From contig NZ_AP022603.1 in NCBI RefSeq assembly GCF_010726955.1, positions 124,001 through 188,000 on the forward strand: a stretch of DNA of 64,000 nucleotides, in the 5' to 3' direction. The position numbers were made by a program, and so were the translations under genes. Within the stretch, counting starts at the first letter, position 1. Each line of letters begins with the position of its first letter. This DNA is from Mycolicibacterium fallax. Its GTDB lineage: Bacteria > Actinomycetota > Actinomycetes > Mycobacteriales > Mycobacteriaceae. Positions 16,739 through 25,562 of this stretch are shown piece by piece. The notes beneath the pieces were generated by a model. The model was not told where the DNA came from and did not search any database. It saw nothing but the letters and a program-made list of their open reading frames with translations.

Positions 16739-17729
16739 GCCGGGCCCGGCCCTGGTCATCGGGGCCAGCGGATTTCTGGGCTCGCACGTGGTGGCCGCGC
16801 TGGCCGCTCGCGGCGACGACGTCCGGGTCATGCTACGAAAGACCAGCTCCACCAAGGGCATCGACGGCCTGGACGTGCAGCGCTGCTACGGCGATGTGTT
16901 CGACGCCGACGCGCTGCGGGCGGCGATGACCGGCTGCAGTGTCATCTACTACTGCGTGGTCGATGCCCGGATGTGGCTGCGCGACCCGGCGCCGCTGTTC
17001 GCCACCAACGTCGAGGGACTGCGGCAGGTGCTGGAGGTGGCCACCGAGCCCGAGATCGCCGCCGGCCTGCGACGATTCGTGTTCACCTCCACCATCGGCA
17101 CCCTGGCGGTCAGCGACACCCGGCCGGTCACCGAGGACGACCCGCACAACTGGACCGAGGGCGGCCCCTACATCGAATCCCGGGTGGCCGCGGAGAACCT
17201 GCTGCTGGACTACTGCCGCGACCGCGGCCTGCCCGGTGTGGCGATGTGCGTGTCAACGACATACGGCCCGCGCGATTTTGCGCCCACCCCGCACGGCGCC
17301 CAGATCGCGATGGTCGCCGCGGGCCGGATGCCGGCCTATCCGGACTTCGGCCTGGAGGTGGTCGGCATCGAGGATGCCGCGGCGGCGATGCTGGCCGCCG
17401 CCGAACGTGGCCGTCCCGGGCACCGCTACATCGTCTCCGACCGGTACATGAGCATGCGGGAGATCCAGAACGCCGTCGCCGACGCCGCCGGGGTGCGCCG
17501 GCCCTGGCTGAAGATCCCGCGCCCGGTGCTGCGGGCGGGCGCCCGGCTCAACGACGTCGCCGCGGCGCTGCTGAACCGGGATCTGCCGTTCGCCGCGGCC
17601 GGGCAGCGGATGACCGAACGGATGTCGCCGCTGGACCACGCCAAGGCCGAACGGGAGCTGGGCTGGCGGCCCCGGCCGACCGAGGTGTCACTGGCCGCGG
17701 CGGCGGAGTTCTTCACCGCCGCCGGCTGA
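16728..17729 (+). CDS. NAD(P)-dependent epimerase/dehydratase (extended SDR)
   Basis: 333 aa from TTG 16728, overlapping the ligase stop. ALVIGASGFLGSHVVAALAARG is the extended-SDR nucleotide motif (GxxGxxG). FTSTIGTLAV carries the Ser region. The active-site motif reads YIESRVAAE, so the normally invariant Lys of YxxxK is Arg here. Other features are TTYGPRDFAPTPHG and the C-terminal ELGWRPRPTEVSL, typical of this class. Possible roles are 3-beta-hydroxysteroid-type dehydrogenase or dihydroflavonol-reductase-like reductase, acting on a product of the adjacent ligase. It converges with the KstD-like gene. Confidence 0.87.
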   Translation: MPTEPGPALVIGASGFLGSHVVAALAARGDDVRVMLRKTSSTKGIDGLDVQRCYGDVFDADALRAAMTGCSVIYYCVVDARMWLRDPAPLFATNVEGLRQVLEVATEPEIAAGLRRFVFTSTIGTLAVSDTRPVTEDDPHNWTEGGPYIESRVAAENLLLDYCRDRGLPGVAMCVSTTYGPRDFAPTPHGAQIAMVAAGRMPAYPDFGLEVVGIEDAAAAMLAAAERGRPGHRYIVSDRYMSMREIQNAVADAAGVRRPWLKIPRPVLRAGARLNDVAAALLNRDLPFAAAGQRMTERMSPLDHAKAERELGWRPRPTEVSLAAAAEFFTAAG

Positions 17730-17735
17730 ACCGGC

Positions 17736-19397
17736 TCAGACCGTCGGCGCGGACCGGCCGGTGGCCGCGTGGTGGCCGGCCCGGAAGCCGAAAACCATGG
17801 CGGGGCCGATGGTTCCGCCGGCGCCGCCGTAGGCCCGGCCGGTCACCCCGGCCATCGCGTTGCCGGCCGCATACAGCCCGGGGATCGGCTGCCCGGACAC
17901 GTGCAGCACCCGGGCATCGGCGTCGGTGCGGGGACCGCCCTTGGTGCCCATCACCCCGATCGCCACCGGTACCGCGTAGAACGGCGCGGTGTCCAGCGGG
18001 CCGAGGGTCTGGCCGGCCGGGGTGTCGGCGTCCGGGTCGCCCCAGTAGCCGTCGTAGGCGCTGGCGCCGCGGCCGAAGTCCGGATCCGTCGGCGCCGAAC
18101 CGGCGGTGTTGGCATTCCAGTCCGCCACCGTCCGGGCCAGGCCGTCGGCGTCCACCCCGATCGTGGCGGCCAGCGCGGCCAGGTCGGCGGATTCGCAGAA
18201 CCAGTCCGGCGGCTGGCCGCCGGGCTCGACGCCGAGGAACCCGTACTTCTTCAGGTGCCCGGCATCGAAGACGATCCAGGACGGATCGTTGACGTAGCCG
18301 TCGCGCGGGTGCAGGTATTGGAACGCCCCGGACATCGAGTTGTAGTCGCTGGCCTCGTTGACGAACCGCCGGCCGGACCGGTTGACGATGATGCTGCGCG
18401 GCCGGGTGCGCTCCAGGCGCACGCTGCGGCTGCGCTGTTGGCCACCGAGAATGTCGCCGGGGATCTGGATGATCGGCACCCACCAGGCCTCGCCCATGTT
18501 GGCCAGATCGGCGCCCTGGGCCATCGCCATCCGCAGCGCGTCGCCGGTGTTGGCCGGCGGGGACACCGGGCCGTGCATGGGGCCGCGCAGGAACGCCTCG
18601 ACCATCCGGGTGTCCCACTCGAAGCCGCCGTTCGCCAGGATCACCCCGCGCCGGGCCCGCACTGCGCGGGTGTCGGCGCCGGCCTGGATCCGCACCCCGA
18701 CGACGGTGCCGTCGACGTTGATCAGCTCGACGGCCCGGGACTCGGTGCGCGGGGTGACGCCGCGGTCGAGCAGTCCGCGCAGCAGCCCGCCGATCAGGGC
18801 GGCCCCGGCCACCACCAGGTCCGCATCGCCAGCGCCGATGTCGGCGTGCAACCGGGCCCGGGTCTCGGCGTCGATGCCGACGTTGGAGAAGTCCGCCGGG
18901 AAGGAGGTGATCTTGTCGCCCCAGCCCGAGATCCGGTCCAGGTTGTAGGGCGCCGGGCCCAGCGAACGCCCGCCGCCGGGCCGGCCGCCGGGCAGTTCGG
19001 GCTTGTAATCGGGGAAGCCGGTGGCGATCTCGAAGCGGACATCGCTGTTGTCCTCGACGAACGTCAGCATCGGTGCGCCGGTCCGGACGAAGGTCTCCAC
19101 CAGCGCGTCGTCCATCGCCCCGTAGGACTGGGCGCGCAGGTAGGCCATCGCGTCGGCGACGCTCAGCGCACCGTCGGGGCTGCGATCGTGGGCGGGAATC
19201 CAGGCGATGCCGCCGGAGACGGCGGTGGTGCCGCCGACGGTTGCCGACTTCTCGTAGACCTCGACCGCCGCTCCGGCGGTGACCGCGGCCAGCGCTGCGG
19301 TCAGCCCGGCACCGCCGGTGCCCAGCACCACCACATCGGTCTCGTGGTCCCAGCTGATGGTGTGGTCGCTCGGAGTTTGCACGCCGGTTGAGGTCAC
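17736..19397 (-). CDS. FAD-dependent 3-ketosteroid Delta1-dehydrogenase-like flavoprotein
   Basis: 553 aa, GTG start (complement of 19395-19397) preceded by GAAGGGAAAC. It belongs to the fumarate-reductase/KstD flavoprotein family that desaturates a carbon-carbon bond next to a ketone. Motifs: VVVLGTGGAGLTAAL (FAD ADP-binding), GGTTAVSGGIAWIP, RRGVILANGGFEWD, GGPRTDADARVL, and the C-terminal YGGAGGTIGPAMVFGFRAG, which matches the region holding the KstD active-site Tyr/Gly. Transcribed in the same direction as the IclR gene just upstream (16-bp gap). Whether it acts on steroids or another cyclic ketone is unknown. Confidence 0.88.
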   Translation of the reverse strand: MTSTGVQTPSDHTISWDHETDVVVLGTGGAGLTAALAAVTAGAAVEVYEKSATVGGTTAVSGGIAWIPAHDRSPDGALSVADAMAYLRAQSYGAMDDALVETFVRTGAPMLTFVEDNSDVRFEIATGFPDYKPELPGGRPGGGRSLGPAPYNLDRISGWGDKITSFPADFSNVGIDAETRARLHADIGAGDADLVVAGAALIGGLLRGLLDRGVTPRTESRAVELINVDGTVVGVRIQAGADTRAVRARRGVILANGGFEWDTRMVEAFLRGPMHGPVSPPANTGDALRMAMAQGADLANMGEAWWVPIIQIPGDILGGQQRSRSVRLERTRPRSIIVNRSGRRFVNEASDYNSMSGAFQYLHPRDGYVNDPSWIVFDAGHLKKYGFLGVEPGGQPPDWFCESADLAALAATIGVDADGLARTVADWNANTAGSAPTDPDFGRGASAYDGYWGDPDADTPAGQTLGPLDTAPFYAVPVAIGVMGTKGGPRTDADARVLHVSGQPIPGLYAAGNAMAGVTGRAYGGAGGTIGPAMVFGFRAGHHAATGRSAPTV

Positions 19398-19413
19398 GGT
19401 GTTTCCCTTCGGA

Positions 19414-20142
19414 TCAGGCCAGGATCTGCGCCAGCGCGTGGGCGGCGTCGACGACGGCGTTGCGGCCGCGCTCGACGACGTCCTCGCGGTGCGAGATGAG
19501 GTTTATGCAGGTCGGTGGGGCGGGTCGGTCGCGAGGTACCGGTACGGCCAGGCCGTAGGTGTTGGGTTCGATCTCGCCGTGGGTGATCACCCAGCCGCGG
19601 TCCCGGGTCAGGGTCACCAGCTCGCGCTCGTCGGACCGCGGCGGCATGCTGGCCAGCAGGGCCACCCCGGCCGCGCCGCGGTCCAGGCGGTACCGGCTGC
19701 CCTCCTGGAAGGACAGCTGGTAGGGCACGTGGGTCGGCACGATGACGGCGACGGCGACCTGCTGGTCACCCTCGGCGATCAGCAGGGACACCGTGGCGCC
19801 GAGTTCCTCGGTGAGTGCCCGCAGCGTCGGCAGGCACAGCGCGCGGATGTTGTTGTCAAAGGAGGCGCCGAGCACGGCCAGCCCGGAGGCCGAGCGGTAG
19901 CGGCCGTCTTCCCCCTTGGCGACCAGCCGGAACTGGGCAAGCGTGCTCAGCAGCCGAGAGGCGATGGTGCGGTGCACCCCGATGTGCTCGGCCACCGCCG
20001 CGATGGTCAGCCCGCCCGGTGCGGCGGCGACGGCCTGCAGTGCGGTCAGTCCCCGGGCCAGGGTCTGGGATCCGGGAGCGCCCGCCGGCGCGCCGGCGGC
20101 CGCCGTGGGGGCACCCTTGACAGACGTCACCGTGAAAGCCAT
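19414..20142 (-). CDS. IclR-family transcriptional regulator
   Basis: 242 aa. N-terminal winged helix (LTIAAVAEHIGVHRTIASRLLSTLAQF, about residues 45-72) and C-terminal IclR ligand-binding domain (RALCLPTLRALTEELGATVSLLIAEG; AAGVALLASMP). It is divergent from the catabolic operon starting near 20256 and probably controls it. The 113-bp gap holds GCACAT/ATGTGC half-sites. ATG ends at 20142; a -10-like TATGTA lies 6-7 nt upstream, so the message may be leaderless. Confidence 0.9.
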   Translation of the reverse strand: MAFTVTSVKGAPTAAAGAPAGAPGSQTLARGLTALQAVAAAPGGLTIAAVAEHIGVHRTIASRLLSTLAQFRLVAKGEDGRYRSASGLAVLGASFDNNIRALCLPTLRALTEELGATVSLLIAEGDQQVAVAVIVPTHVPYQLSFQEGSRYRLDRGAAGVALLASMPPRSDERELVTLTRDRGWVITHGEIEPNTYGLAVPVPRDRPAPPTCINLISHREDVVERGRNAVVDAAHALAQILA

Positions 20143-20156
20143 CCTCTATACATAGT

Positions 20157-20210
20157 GCACATACATGTGCGATTTTAGCACATTGACCTCGCGGCAAAAG
20201 AGAAATGTGT
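20157..20210. promoter_or_regulatory. Operator cluster of GCACAT/ATGTGC half-sites for the divergent IclR
   Basis: Half-sites GCACAT (20157-20162), ATGTGC (20165-20170), GCACAT (20178-20183) and a degenerate ATGTGT (20205-20210) alternate in orientation. The first pair forms a perfect 14-bp palindrome GCACATACATGTGC. IclR proteins often bind such arrays as tetramers. A candidate -35 TTGACC (20183-20188) for the (+) operon overlaps the third half-site. Confidence 0.6.
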
Positions 20211-20255
20211 TATCAATAGATGAGAACGTCATTATCGCATGTCGAAAGGGGTCCG

Positions 20256-21119
20256 GTGGCCGAGTTCGAGAGCATCTGGAGTGATCTGCAGGGTGTTGCG
20301 TTCTCCCAGGGCTACCTCGATGTGGGCGGCGTACGGACCCGCTACCTGCACGCGGGCGACCGGGACAAGCCGGCCCTGGTGCTGCTGCACGGCAGCGGCG
20401 GACACGCCGAGGCGTACGTGCGCAACCTGGAGTCGCACGCCGAACACTTCTCCACCTGGTCGATCGACATGCTCGGCCACGGCTACACCGACAAGCCCGG
20501 CCACCCGCTGGAAGTCGCGCACTACGTCGAGCATCTGATCGGCTTCTTCGACGCGATTGGGGCCGACCGGGTCCACCTGTCCGGTGAGTCACTCGGCGGC
20601 TGGGTCGCCGCCCGTGCGGCCGCCGACCACCCGGACCGCATCGCGCGACTGGTGCTCAACACCGCCGGTGGTTCCCAGGCCGACCCCGAGGTGATGGCGC
20701 GGATCCGCACCCTGTCGATGGCCGCCGTCGAGGCCCCCACCTGGGAGACCGTGGCGGCCCGGATCAAGTGGCTGATGGCCGACAAGTCCAAGGACTACGA
20801 CGACATCGTCGCCAGCCGGCAGGCCATCTACCGGCAGCCCGGGTTCCTCGGCGCGATGAGCGACATCATGGCGCTGCAGGACCCGGTCATCCGTGCTCGC
20901 AACATCATCGGCCCCGAGGTGTACGGCAGCATCGGCGCGCCCACCCTGGTGCTGTGGACCTCCGACGACCCGACCGCCGATGTCACCGAGGGCAGGCGCA
21001 TCGCGTCGATGATCCCCGGGGCGCGCTTTGAGGTGATGCCGGACTGCGGACACTGGCCGCAGTACGAGGACCCGGCGAACTTCAACCGCATTCACCTCGA
21101 CTTCCTGCTGGGGCGCTGA
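20256..21119 (+). CDS. Alpha/beta hydrolase, MhpC/HsaD/BphD-like meta-cleavage-product hydrolase
   Basis: 287 aa from GTG 20256 (AAGGGG about 7 nt upstream); ATG 20220 is an alternative, possibly leaderless, start adding 12 residues. C-C hydrolases of this type cut the 2-hydroxy-6-oxo dienoate made by extradiol ring cleavage. Motifs: oxyanion region LLHGSGGHAEAY, nucleophile Ser in GESLGG, acid in WTSDDPTADV, catalytic His in DCGHWPQYED. First gene of the operon that also encodes MhpA- and MhpB-like enzymes, which supports the C-C hydrolase role over a plain esterase. Confidence 0.88.
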   Translation: MAEFESIWSDLQGVAFSQGYLDVGGVRTRYLHAGDRDKPALVLLHGSGGHAEAYVRNLESHAEHFSTWSIDMLGHGYTDKPGHPLEVAHYVEHLIGFFDAIGADRVHLSGESLGGWVAARAAADHPDRIARLVLNTAGGSQADPEVMARIRTLSMAAVEAPTWETVAARIKWLMADKSKDYDDIVASRQAIYRQPGFLGAMSDIMALQDPVIRARNIIGPEVYGSIGAPTLVLWTSDDPTADVTEGRRIASMIPGARFEVMPDCGHWPQYEDPANFNRIHLDFLLGR

Positions 21120-21122
21120 GCG

Positions 21123-22877
21123 GTGGCCGACGGCACCCCCACGCAGCCGGCGCCGGACTCCGGCAATGTTGATGTCAACGTCGACGTCGATGTCGATGTC
21201 GACGTTGTCATCATCGGCGCCGGGCCGGTCGGCCTCACCCTGGCCAACGTCCTTGGCCTACAGGGGATCCGAACCTCGATCGTCGAGGAGCGCGACACCC
21301 TCATCGACTACCCGCGCGGGGTCGGCCTGGACGACGAATCGATGCGCACCTTCCAGTCCATCGGGCTGATCGAGGCGATCCTGCCGCACACCGTGCCCAA
21401 CCAGATCCTGCGGTTCTTCGACTCCAACCGCCGGCTGCTGGTGGAAATGGCCCCGCCCGACGCCCGATTCGGCTGGCCCAAGCGCAACGGCTTCGTCCAG
21501 CCGCTCGTCGACGCGGAACTGCTGCGCGGCCTGGACCGCTTCGAGCACGTCCGGGTGCGCTGGGGTACCCGGATGGCCGGCGCCGAACAGGACAGCACCG
21601 GGGTGAGCGTGCGGCTCGACGACGGCGACACGCTGCGCGCCCGGTATCTGATCGGCTGCGACGGCGGCCGCAGCGCCACCCGCCACCTGATGGGGGTGTC
21701 CTTCGAGGGCACCACCTCGGCGACCCGCTGGCTGGTCATCGACCTGGCCAACGACCCGCTCGGACACCCCAACAGCGAGGTCGGCGCCGACCCGGACCGG
21801 CCGTACGCGTCGATCTCGATCGCGCACGGCATCCGGCGTTTCGAGTTCATGATCCATCCCGAGGAGACCGACGAACTGGCCGCCGACCCGGCGTTCGTGT
21901 CCCGGCTGCTGTCCACCTTCGTCCCGGACCCCGACCGCGTCGACATCATCCGGCACCGGGTCTATACCCACCACTCCCGGATCGCCGGTTCCTTCCGCGC
22001 CGGCCGGATCCTGCTGGCCGGTGACGCTGCCCACCTGATGCCGGTGTGGCAGGGCCAGGGCTACAACAGCGGCATCCGCGACGCAGGCAACCTCGGCTGG
22101 AAGCTGGCCGCGGTGGTCGACGGCCGCGCCGGGGACGCGTTGCTGGACAGCTACGACACCGAACGCCGTAAGCACGCCCGCGCCATGATCGACCTGTCCA
22201 CCCTGGTCGGGCGGGTCATTTCGCCGACCAATCGGACCGTCGCCCGGCTGCGCGACGGGCTGATCCGGGCCGCCGCGATCGTGCCGTCGCTGCGCCGCTA
22301 CGTGCTGGAGATGCGGTTCAAACCGATGCCGCGCTACGAGGAGGGGGCGGTGGTGCATGCCAGCACCCCGCCGGCGCCGGACTCCGCGGTCGGCACCCTG
22401 CTCATCCAGCCCACCGTCGACACCCGCACCGGCACCGGACTGCGTTTCGACGATGTGGCCGGCACCGGATTCGCCGTGCTGTGCTGGAACAACGATCCGC
22501 GCATCATCCTGGGCGCCGAGCAGTTCGCCGCCTGGAAATCGTTGGGCGCCACCTTCATCGCGCTGCGCCCCAACACCCAACTGCACTGGGACGACCCCAA
22601 CGGCAGCGCCGACGACGATGTCGTCATCGTCGGCGATCGCACCGGAGCCTTCAAGCAGTTCTTCGATGCCCGCACCGATTCGGTCGTCTTCCTGCGCCCG
22701 GACCGCTGCATCGCCGGCAGCTGCGTCGCCCAGCGGGCCCCCGAACTCGGCGCGCGCCTCATCGCGGCCCTCGACCTGCATCCGAGCCCGGCCGAAGGCG
22801 GTGAATCCAATGGCGCAACTGGCCCTGTGCTGCATCTCGCACAGCCCGCTGCTGAACCTGCCGGGCCCGCCGGCTGA
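21123..22877 (+). CDS. mhpA: FAD-dependent aromatic hydroxylase, MhpA-like
   Basis: 584 aa, GTG start 3 nt after the hydrolase stop. PheA/TetX-type flavoprotein monooxygenase: [17 protein letters not shown] (FAD), [14 protein letters not shown] (DG motif), and [19 protein letters not shown] (second FAD motif), which closely matches 3-(3-hydroxyphenyl)propionate hydroxylase as I recall it. The likely reaction is ortho-hydroxylation of a phenol to a catechol using NAD(P)H and O2. Two oddities: the N-terminus has an Asp-Val repeat coded by a hexanucleotide tract (about 21167-21208), and the last 22 codons overlap mhpB by 68 nt. Confidence 0.9.
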   Translation: MADGTPTQPAPDSGNVDVNVDVDVDVDVVIIGAGPVGLTLANVLGLQGIRTSIVEERDTLIDYPRGVGLDDESMRTFQSIGLIEAILPHTVPNQILRFFDSNRRLLVEMAPPDARFGWPKRNGFVQPLVDAELLRGLDRFEHVRVRWGTRMAGAEQDSTGVSVRLDDGDTLRARYLIGCDGGRSATRHLMGVSFEGTTSATRWLVIDLANDPLGHPNSEVGADPDRPYASISIAHGIRRFEFMIHPEETDELAADPAFVSRLLSTFVPDPDRVDIIRHRVYTHHSRIAGSFRAGRILLAGDAAHLMPVWQGQGYNSGIRDAGNLGWKLAAVVDGRAGDALLDSYDTERRKHARAMIDLSTLVGRVISPTNRTVARLRDGLIRAAAIVPSLRRYVLEMRFKPMPRYEEGAVVHASTPPAPDSAVGTLLIQPTVDTRTGTGLRFDDVAGTGFAVLCWNNDPRIILGAEQFAAWKSLGATFIALRPNTQLHWDDPNGSADDDVVIVGDRTGAFKQFFDARTDSVVFLRPDRCIAGSCVAQRAPELGARLIAALDLHPSPAEGGESNGATGPVLHLAQPAAEPAGPAG

Positions 22878-23751
22878 GCTGCTGGAGGACATCCACGCCG
22901 CGCTCGGCCGGGCCCGCGAGTTCGTCGCCCGCTTCGATCCCGAACTGGTGGTGGCGTTTTCGCCGGACCACTACAACGGCTTCTTCTACCGGCTGATGCC
23001 GCCGTTCTGCATCGGCACCGCCGCCTCCGGCGTCGGTGACTACGGCAGCCACGCCGGGCCGCTGAACGTGCCCGCGGAGCTGGCCATGGACTGCGCCGCG
23101 GCGGTGCTCGAGGCCGGTGTGGACGTGGCGCTGTCGGCCGGCATGGACGTCGACCACGGCACCGTGCAACCCCTGCAGGAGCTGTTCGGCGGGGCCACCG
23201 CGGTCCCGGTGATCCCGGTCTTCATCAACTCGGTGGCCACCCCGCTGGGCCCGATCCGCCGGGCCCGCGCGCTGGGCACCGCGATCGGCGACTTCCTGGC
23301 CGGGCTGGACAAGCGGGTGCTGGTGCTGGGATCGGGTGGACTGTCCCACGACCCGCCGGTGCCGACCCTGGCCACCGCGCCACCGGCCGCGCTCGGCCGC
23401 ATCGTCGGCGGCGCCCCGATGACCGCCGAGGCCCGCGCGGCGCGCCAGCGGCAGGTCATCGCCGCGGCCGCCGAGTTCGCCGACGGCCGCGGGCCGGCCC
23501 GCCCGCTGAACCCGGACTGGGACACCGCGCTGCTCGATCTGCTCGACAGCGGCCGCGTCGACGGCGTCGATCACTGGACCAACGACTGGATCGCCGCGCA
23601 GGGCGGCAACTCCGCGCACGAGGTCCGCACCTGGGTGGCGGCGTTCGCGGCGCTGGCCACCGCCGGGGACTACCGGACCGAAAACCGTTACTACCGACCC
23701 GCCCCCGAACTCATCGCGGGCTTTGCCATCAGGACGGCGGTGCCAGCATGA
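22810..23751 (+). CDS. mhpB: Extradiol ring-cleavage dioxygenase, MhpB (LigB type)
   Basis: 313 aa, same length as E. coli MhpB (314), to which it appears highly similar from memory. Fe(II)-dependent 2,3-dihydroxyphenylpropionate 1,2-dioxygenase family: opens a catechol by meta cleavage. Motifs: [32 protein letters not shown] and [13 protein letters not shown] carry the conserved His residues; [13 protein letters not shown] and [12 protein letters not shown] form the C-terminus. ATG 22810 lies inside the mhpA coding region; the stop overlaps the next gene (ATGA). The true catechol substrate may differ given the KstD-like neighbour. Confidence 0.94.
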   Translation: MAQLALCCISHSPLLNLPGPPAELLEDIHAALGRAREFVARFDPELVVAFSPDHYNGFFYRLMPPFCIGTAASGVGDYGSHAGPLNVPAELAMDCAAAVLEAGVDVALSAGMDVDHGTVQPLQELFGGATAVPVIPVFINSVATPLGPIRRARALGTAIGDFLAGLDKRVLVLGSGGLSHDPPVPTLATAPPAALGRIVGGAPMTAEARAARQRQVIAAAAEFADGRGPARPLNPDWDTALLDLLDSGRVDGVDHWTNDWIAAQGGNSAHEVRTWVAAFAALATAGDYRTENRYYRPAPELIAGFAIRTAVPA

Positions 23752-25541
23752 ACGGCGAATTCGACCACACCGTGGACGTCCTGGTCGTCGGCAGCGGCGG
23801 CGGCGGGATGACCGCGGCGCTGACCGCCGCCGCGGCCGGCCTGGACACCCTGATCATCGAAAAGTCCGCGCACTTCGGCGGCTCCACCGCGCTGTCCGGC
23901 GGCGGCATCTGGGCGCCCGGCGCGCCGGCGCAGCGCCGCGCCGGCTACACCCCGGACCCCGACGAGGTGTTCGGCTACCTGCAGCAGATCACCGCCGGCC
24001 TGGTCAGCGACGCCCGGCTGCGCGCCTACGTCGACGCGGCCCCGCAGATGATGGATTTCCTGGAAAAGTCCAGCCCCTGGCTGGAATTCGTCTGGAAGCC
24101 CGGCTACGCCGACTACTACCCGGAACTCCCGGGCGGCTCGGAACTGGGTTCCACCATCAACGTGCCGGCCATCGACCTGCGTGAACTCGGCGACGACGAG
24201 GCCGCGCTGCTGGCTCCGCTGGCGCTGGCGCCGCGCGGAATCTGGTTCGCACCCAAGGACCTTCGGCTGTTCTACCAGGTCCGGCAGAACTGGCGCGGCA
24301 AGGCCGTGCTGGTCAAACTGCTCTACCGGATGTTCCGCGCCCGGGTGTTCGGCGACCGGATGGCCGCCATCGGGCAGTCGTTGGCCGCCCGGATGCGGCT
24401 GGCCCTGCGCGAACACAACATCCCGCTGTGGTGCGACACCCCGATGACCGAGCTGATCACCGACGGTGACGGCGCGGTGATCGGCGTCGCCGTGGAACGC
24501 GACGGTGCCACCGAACGCATCGGTGCCCGCCGCGGGGTCATCCTGGCCAGCGGCGGCTTCGACCACGACATGGCCCTGCGCCGGCAGCACCTGCCGGCGC
24601 TGGACCGGGTGTCCCAGATCGCCGGTGAGGGCAGGGACTGGAGCTTCGGCAACCCGGCGGCCACCGGCGACGGCATCCGAGCGGCCGAAAAGGTCGGCGC
24701 GGCAACCGAGCTGATGGATGAGGCGTGGTGGTTCCCGGCGATGTGCTGGCCCGACGGCCGCCTGCAGTTCATGCTCAACGAGCGGATGATGCCGTCCCAG
24801 TTCATCGTCAACGGCGCCGGGCAGCGGTTCATCAACGAGGCCGCCCCGTACATGGACTTCGCGCACGCCATGATCGAGGGCCAGGCCGGCGGCGTCACCC
24901 ACATCCCGTGCTGGTTGATCACCGACCAGCGGTCCTTTCACCGCTACGTCGTCGGGGGACACCTGCCGATCCCGAAGATCCCGTTCGCCCCGGTGCCGAC
25001 CGGCGCGAAGGTGCCGCAGGCCTGGCTGGACTCCGGCATCGTCAAGACCGCCGGCAGCATCGAGGCGCTGGCAAGCCAGATCGGGGTGCCGCCGGCCGCG
25101 CTGGCGCGCACGGCCGACCGGTTCAACGAGCTGGCCCGCAACGGCCACGACGACGACTTCAATCGAGGGGACAGCGCCTACGACAACTACTACGGCGACC
25201 CGACCCTGCCCAACCCCAACCTGTACCCACTGACCAAGGCGCCCTACTACGCATTCCAGATCATCCTGGGCGACCTGGGCACCTCCGGCGGACTGTGCAC
25301 CGACGAGAAGGCCCGGGTGCTGCGCGCCGATGGCAGCGCCATCGACGGCCTGTACGCGGTCGGCAACGTCTCGGCCGCGGTGATGGGGCGCAGCTACGCC
25401 GGTGCCGGGGCCACCATCGGCCCGGCCATGACATTCGGCTACCTCGCCGCCCGGGACATCGCCGCCCGGGACAAACCGACCAGCCACCAACAACTTCCGG
25501 CCGGCGCCCAACCGTCGGCGGAATCCGACCAGACATCCTGA
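23748..25541 (+). CDS. KstD-like FAD-dependent dehydrogenase
   Basis: 597 aa. N-terminal [21 protein letters not shown] (FAD) and [16 protein letters not shown]; central [14 protein letters not shown] and [14 protein letters not shown]-terminal [16 protein letters not shown] and [17 protein letters not shown] match the 3-ketosteroid Delta1-dehydrogenase family. It overlaps mhpB by ATGA, so its expression is tied to ring cleavage. A plausible job is desaturating a cyclic ketone toward a phenol before MhpA/MhpB act, as KstD does for steroid ring A. It is a different lineage from the KstD-like gene at 17736-19397 (extra insert around residues 145-205). Confidence 0.9.
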   Translation: MNGEFDHTVDVLVVGSGGGGMTAALTAAAAGLDTLIIEKSAHFGGSTALSGGGIWAPGAPAQRRAGYTPDPDEVFGYLQQITAGLVSDARLRAYVDAAPQMMDFLEKSSPWLEFVWKPGYADYYPELPGGSELGSTINVPAIDLRELGDDEAALLAPLALAPRGIWFAPKDLRLFYQVRQNWRGKAVLVKLLYRMFRARVFGDRMAAIGQSLAARMRLALREHNIPLWCDTPMTELITDGDGAVIGVAVERDGATERIGARRGVILASGGFDHDMALRRQHLPALDRVSQIAGEGRDWSFGNPAATGDGIRAAEKVGAATELMDEAWWFPAMCWPDGRLQFMLNERMMPSQFIVNGAGQRFINEAAPYMDFAHAMIEGQAGGVTHIPCWLITDQRSFHRYVVGGHLPIPKIPFAPVPTGAKVPQAWLDSGIVKTAGSIEALASQIGVPPAALARTADRFNELARNGHDDDFNRGDSAYDNYYGDPTLPNPNLYPLTKAPYYAFQIILGDLGTSGGLCTDEKARVLRADGSAIDGLYAVGNVSAAVMGRSYAGAGATIGPAMTFGYLAARDIAARDKPTSHQQLPAGAQPSAESDQTS

Positions 25542-25562
25542 GCAACTCCAGAGGAGGCATCG

